DNA of 7,320 nucleotides from Dehalococcoidales bacterium (GTDB lineage Bacteria; Chloroflexota; Dehalococcoidia; Dehalococcoidales; UBA5760): NCBI GenBank assembly GCA_028710655.1, contig JAQTTS010000103.1:1-7320 (forward strand), read 5' to 3'. A program made the translations under genes and the position numbers. The notes beneath the pieces were generated by a model. It was not told the origin of the DNA. It did not search any database and saw only the letters and a list, made by a program, of their open reading frames with translations. Below are positions 5,586-7,320 of this stretch, piece after piece (positions within the stretch are counted from its first letter, which is position 1; every line of letters starts with the position of its first letter).

Positions 5586-6242
5586 ATGCTAGACTATCAG
5601 GAATATACCATAGACGGTAACGGCTATCAAGGCAACGGCAACGGTAATGGCAACGGTAACGGCTACAGCCATTTACAGGGCGATTGGGCTACATTCTATA
5701 AGGTAGCAAAGGGCTTCACCCACAGGGTAAGACCAGAGGATAGACAGGACTTTCTACACGACCTCTTGCTCACGATGGCGAAAGTCAAAGCCAAATATGA
5801 CGCTATCGGTAAGGAATTGACGGAAGGGGGATTAGTCAGAATAGCCTGTTACGATGTTGCCCAATACTGGAGAGAGAAGTTCAAGCGGATTAACGGCACC
5901 GATTGCGGGCGGTGTAGTCAGGAACAACGCCGTAAATGCAAAGGAAAAGACCTGTATCGTGAGTGTCCCAAAGCTATCAGGATAGACAGCCTTGACCGGC
6001 TGATAACCGATGGTGAAGGCAATCAGGTTGAGCTTCACCAGATGATAGCCGATGACCACGCCGTTGACGTTTCGGCAAGGCTTGATGCCAGGCTTATCCT
6101 GGAAAGCTATCCTCACAAGTTCATCAGGATAGCCTATAAGAAGTATGCGGGGTATCCGCTTACCCCTACCGAAAAAACCTACCTTTACAGGCAAAGAAGC
6201 AAGGCTCATAAAAATTCTCAAAAAAGTCTGGTTTTCGTGTAA
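5586..6242 (+). CDS. Sigma-factor-like protein with four-cysteine insert
   Basis: This 218-residue protein resembles a small sigma-70-type factor. Residues 33-101 look like region 2 (WATFYKVAKGF, EDRQDFLHDLLLTMAKV, then LVRIACYDVAQYWREKFKR). Cysteines 107, 110, 118 and 127 follow as a CxxC-x7-C-x8-C cluster, a likely zinc site absent from ordinary sigma factors. SLDRLITDGEGN and MIADDHAVD resemble the linker seen in sigma factors. Residues about 170-210 (FIRIAYKKYAGYPLTPTEKTYLYRQR) could be a region-4-type HTH. A Gly-Asn repeat (16-26) lies near the N-terminus. ATG 5586 is preferred because GGGAG lies 10 nt upstream; an in-frame GTG at 5511 has no SD and would read through a hairpin. Core-polymerase binding is inferred. 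It may act on element or phage genes. Confidence 0.75.
   Translation: MLDYQEYTIDGNGYQGNGNGNGNGNGYSHLQGDWATFYKVAKGFTHRVRPEDRQDFLHDLLLTMAKVKAKYDAIGKELTEGGLVRIACYDVAQYWREKFKRINGTDCGRCSQEQRRKCKGKDLYRECPKAIRIDSLDRLITDGEGNQVELHQMIADDHAVDVSARLDARLILESYPHKFIRIAYKKYAGYPLTPTEKTYLYRQRSKAHKNSQKSLVFV
5631..5663 (+). repeat. Hexanucleotide GGY-AAY repeat encoding Gly-Asn
   Basis: Five consecutive GGY-AAY units plus a final GGC encode a Gly-Asn run in the N-terminus of the sigma-like protein. Unit length keeps frame, so copy-number changes would alter only linker length. Confidence 0.8.
6184..6212 (+). promoter_or_regulatory. Candidate internal promoter for the downstream RNA region
   Basis: TTTACA (6184-6189) and CATAAA (6207-6212) are separated by 17 bp, matching five and four positions of the consensus. 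It lies inside the 3' end of the sigma-like gene. Initiation near 6219 would give a separate transcript of about 500 nt ending at the first terminator. Such matches also arise by chance in A/T-rich coding sequence. Confidence 0.3.
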
Positions 6243-6409
6243 CTTTTTGGCGGTTTTTACCGATGTATACAGTGAGAGGACTGAAAACCTCTTGCAGGAC
6301 TTGACCAGTGCTAGCGTATCGCAGGCTGGGGCAAGGCTCTGGACAATTGAATATCGGGACTTCACTTATGGGCAAAGACTTGCCCTGTTTTGAGGATACC
6401 CCTTACAAG

Positions 6410-6461
6410 CCGACTTGTGGACTGGCTCACGGGCTAAAATGATGGGCTAGTCCACAAGCGG
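6410..6461 (+). repeat. Longest hairpin of the RNA region
   Basis: The stem CCG-(A)-CTTGTGGACTGGC pairs with GCTAGTCCACAAG-CGG: 16 pairs, one G-U and one bulged A, closing a 19-nt loop. The core CTTGTGGACT/AGTCCACAAG is a perfect 10-bp inverted repeat, and no T tract follows. Confidence 0.75.
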
Positions 6462-6623
6462 TAGTGCCAGCGGGTTGCGGGCTACTGATAAAACGCTTGA
6501 CGGGGGTAGGGAGTAAAAACAGGGTGATAATTGGTCAAAGCTAAGGGAAAGCCTTACCCTGTGAAAACCAGTGAGCTGTAAAGGCAAGCTGGCAAGCCTA
6601 ACCGATGCGGGGTAAGTCTTACC

Positions 6624-6648
6624 GATAGCCAATGAAACGATGGCTATC
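6624..6648 (+). repeat. Perfect 8-bp hairpin in the RNA region
   Basis: GATAGCCA and TGGCTATC pair perfectly around a 9-nt A-rich loop. It directly abuts the GGTAA/TTACC hairpin, so the two could stack coaxially. Confidence 0.65.
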
Positions 6649-6677
6649 AAATGAAGTCCAAAGGGTAGAAAGTTACA

Positions 6678-6721
6678 GGCAAGGTAGCCTCTAATGCAGT
6701 AGGGGTTGCCTTGCCTTTTTT
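6678..6721 (+). terminator. Rho-independent terminator 1
   Basis: The 14-nt arms 6678-6691 and 6702-6715 pair fully if G-U pairs are allowed, with GGCAAGG/CCTTGCC at the base. Six T follow at once (6716-6721). It ends the candidate RNA or the sigma-like mRNA. Confidence 0.85.
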
Positions 6722-6735
6722 GTTGCCTAAATTTA

Positions 6736-6772
6736 GGGCAGCCAGGAGATAAGAATCCTGGTTGCCCTTTTT
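6736..6772 (+). terminator. Rho-independent terminator 2, in tandem
   Basis: GGGCAGCCAGGA (6736-6747) pairs with TCCTGGTTGCCC (6756-6767) over 12 positions with one G-U, around an 8-nt loop. Five T follow (6768-6772). It backs up the first terminator. On the minus strand the downstream sequence is only A/T-mixed, so it would be weaker for the convergent operon. Confidence 0.85.
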
Positions 6773-6865
6773 GTTATCTTAAGCCATGACCAGTAGAAGA
6801 ATCGAGAAGCGACGGAGGATTACGGAGTGTTCAGGATGTTGGTGAGAGATATTTGGGTTATTGTT
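6773..6865. other. Short intergenic stretch with no feature recognised
   Basis: This lies between the tandem terminators and the end of the convergent minus-strand operon. Short frames here lack ribosome binding sites and I see no structure worth naming. Confidence 0.5.
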
Positions 6866-6973
6866 CTAGCTTGAAAGAGTTCTCTCCAGGTAAATGGTAT
6901 AGTTTTCCTTTCGAGATAGGTCTTCCTCAAACGAATATGCTTGGTATTTGACAAGGCAGTCGTCGCCGACCAT
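6866..6973 (-). CDS. Tiny ORF, 35 residues, downstream of the excisionase-like gene
   Basis: ATG at 6973 lies 4 nt after the stop of the HTH gene, and AAAGGAG, formed by the last codons of that gene, sits 7 nt upstream. The 35-residue product (MVGDDCLVKYQAYSFEEDLS, ending IYLERTLSS) is acidic to neutral with no recognised domain. The strong SD and coupling suggest it is translated. It could be a genuine small protein or the N-terminal remnant of a longer gene, but neither other frame continues it convincingly. Confidence 0.5.
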   Translation of the reverse strand: MVGDDCLVKYQAYSFEEDLSRKENYTIYLERTLSS

Positions 6974-6977
6974 TTTG

Positions 6978-7202
6978 TTACTCCTTTTGTGCTTGGCTGC
7001 GAAAGAAATCTTCTCTGACAGACATACTTTGGCGCCTGAGGAATTCTCTGAAATCCATAGTCTTTATTCGGTAATGACCACCAGCCACTCGAATAGCTGG
7101 CAAGATGTTTTGCTTAATCCATCGCCGTACCGTGCCTTGACTGACTTCACAGTACTGAGCGATTTCGCTCACAGTTAGCCATTGTCTATCATGACTACTC
7201 AT
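6978..7202 (-). CDS. Excisionase/BldC-type HTH DNA-binding protein
   Basis: The 74-residue protein is a single MerR-like winged HTH of the excisionase type (HTH_17, PF12728). Residues 8-30 hold the HTH (WLTVSEIAQYCEVSQGTVRRW) and residues 33-53 the wing and following helix (ILPAIRVAGGHYRIKTMDFREF). GGHYRI is the usual wing signature. Such proteins bend DNA at attachment sites or regulate transcription; no integrase is in view, so the role is open. ATG 7202 is chosen because family members begin just before the WLTV segment and GGAAG lies 4 nt upstream. The frame stays open to TTG at 7301 and includes ATG at 7268, but neither has a good SD. Confidence 0.8.
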   Translation of the reverse strand: MSSHDRQWLTVSEIAQYCEVSQGTVRRWIKQNILPAIRVAGGHYRIKTMDFREFLRRQSMSVREDFFRSQAQKE

Positions 7203-7281
7203 ACCACTTCCATTTGAAAGAAGAAAAAAGGCTCCGTCTTGTTCTTTTAGCCCTTGTTCGTTCGGCATTTCCACAGTCCAC
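7195..7281 (-). CDS. Possible leader ORF, 28 residues, overlapping the HTH gene start
   Basis: GTG at 7281 follows AAGGAG (7296-7291) by 9 nt and opens 28 codons. The product would be strikingly basic and aromatic (ERTRAKRTRRSLF, ending KWKWYE). Its stop TAG at 7197-7195 overlaps the ATG at 7202 of the HTH gene, which would couple their translation. It competes with an N-terminal extension of the HTH gene in another frame, and only one of the two is likely to be real. Confidence 0.3.
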   Translation of the reverse strand: MDCGNAERTRAKRTRRSLFSSFKWKWYE

Positions 7282-7320
7282 AGTGAACCGCTCCTTGACA
7301 AAACGTTAGATCGTATCCGA

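Larger units (their letters stand above)
6243..6721 (+). ncRNA. Candidate large structured RNA, not assignable to a known class
   Basis: No convincing ORF is found here, yet stem-loops follow one another. They are CTTGaCCAG/CTGGggCAAG (6300-6335), GGGCAA/TTGCCC on a 4-nt loop (6370-6385), and a 16-bp stem with one bulge (6410-6426 with 6446-6461). Then come ACAGGGT/ACCCTGT (6519-6562) enclosing TAAGG/CCTTA, GGTAA/TTACC (6611-6623) and GATAGCCA/TGGCTATC (6624-6648). The series ends in a terminator at 6678-6721. GGCAAG occurs four times and CTTGCC twice, allowing alternative pairings. Size, gene-free sequence and phage-type context recall large ornate phage RNAs such as GOLLD and ROOL, but I recognise no diagnostic core. 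It could instead be a long structured 3' UTR of the sigma-like mRNA. Confidence 0.45.

Noticed and set aside
5832..6375. Minus-strand frames opposite and beyond the sigma-like gene
   Set aside because: They are antisense to a gene with recognisable motifs and have no domain of their own.
6368..6442. 24-codon ORF starting ATG 6368
   Set aside because: It has no SD, and it lies across the GGGCAA/TTGCCC hairpin and the longest stem.
6447..6650. 67-residue minus-strand frame in the RNA region
   Set aside because: It has no ribosome site, a low-complexity product, and it overlaps several stems.
6243..6780. tRNA, tmRNA, RNase P or group I/II intron in the RNA region
   Set aside because: No T-loop, no RNase P core and no domain V or group I core motifs were found by eye.
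7295..7300. Plus-strand TTGACA near the right edge
   Set aside because: Its -10 would fall beyond the window, so it cannot be assessed.
1..7320. CRISPR array
   Set aside because: No regularly spaced direct repeats were found.

Overview
The window looks like an accessory, phage-derived stretch of a bacterial genome. Strong Shine-Dalgarno sites, tightly packed small genes, a virion-type beta-sandwich protein, a HigBA toxin-antitoxin pair, an excisionase-type HTH protein and rho-independent terminators all point that way. There is no tRNA, rRNA, transposase or integrase in view. The host cannot be fixed from sequence alone. The sigma-like protein with an internal Cys cluster and the small phage-type proteins recall uncultured Chloroflexota/Dehalococcoidia elements, but that is recollection, not proof.

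Left part (1-4629): two operons diverge from a short control region (2475-2621). The minus-strand operon runs from an ArdC/ImmA-IrrE-like zinc metallopeptidase to a winged-helix-like protein (copy A) to a long virion or tail-type protein cut by the window edge. The plus-strand operon runs from an HTH/coiled-coil protein with a Met/Gly/Pro/Gln-rich tail, through two small overlapping genes and a 37-codon ORF, to a second copy (B) of the winged-helix-like protein. Copies A and B align without gaps at about 73% identity, so each diverging operon carries one paralogue. The control region holds a perfect 11-bp inverted repeat whose 17-nt loop carries a ribosome binding site and the start of a three-codon ORF.

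Middle (4663-5284): a minus-strand higB-higA module, with toxin first and antitoxin overlapping it. It has a near-consensus promoter overlapped by an inverted repeat, as expected for autorepression.

Right part (5285-7320): a gene-poor leader with two hairpins precedes a sigma-factor-like protein that has a Gly-Asn repeat and a four-cysteine insert. After its stop lie about 480 nt without a convincing gene, packed with stem-loops and closed by two tandem rho-independent terminators. This is the best candidate for an undescribed structured RNA. On the minus strand, converging on those terminators, is an excisionase-type HTH gene with tiny reading frames immediately upstream and downstream.

How the parts work together is inference. 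The metallopeptidase beside a divergent HTH gene resembles a protease/regulator switch, HigBA could stabilise the element, and the sigma-like protein could direct transcription of element genes, possibly including the adjacent RNA.
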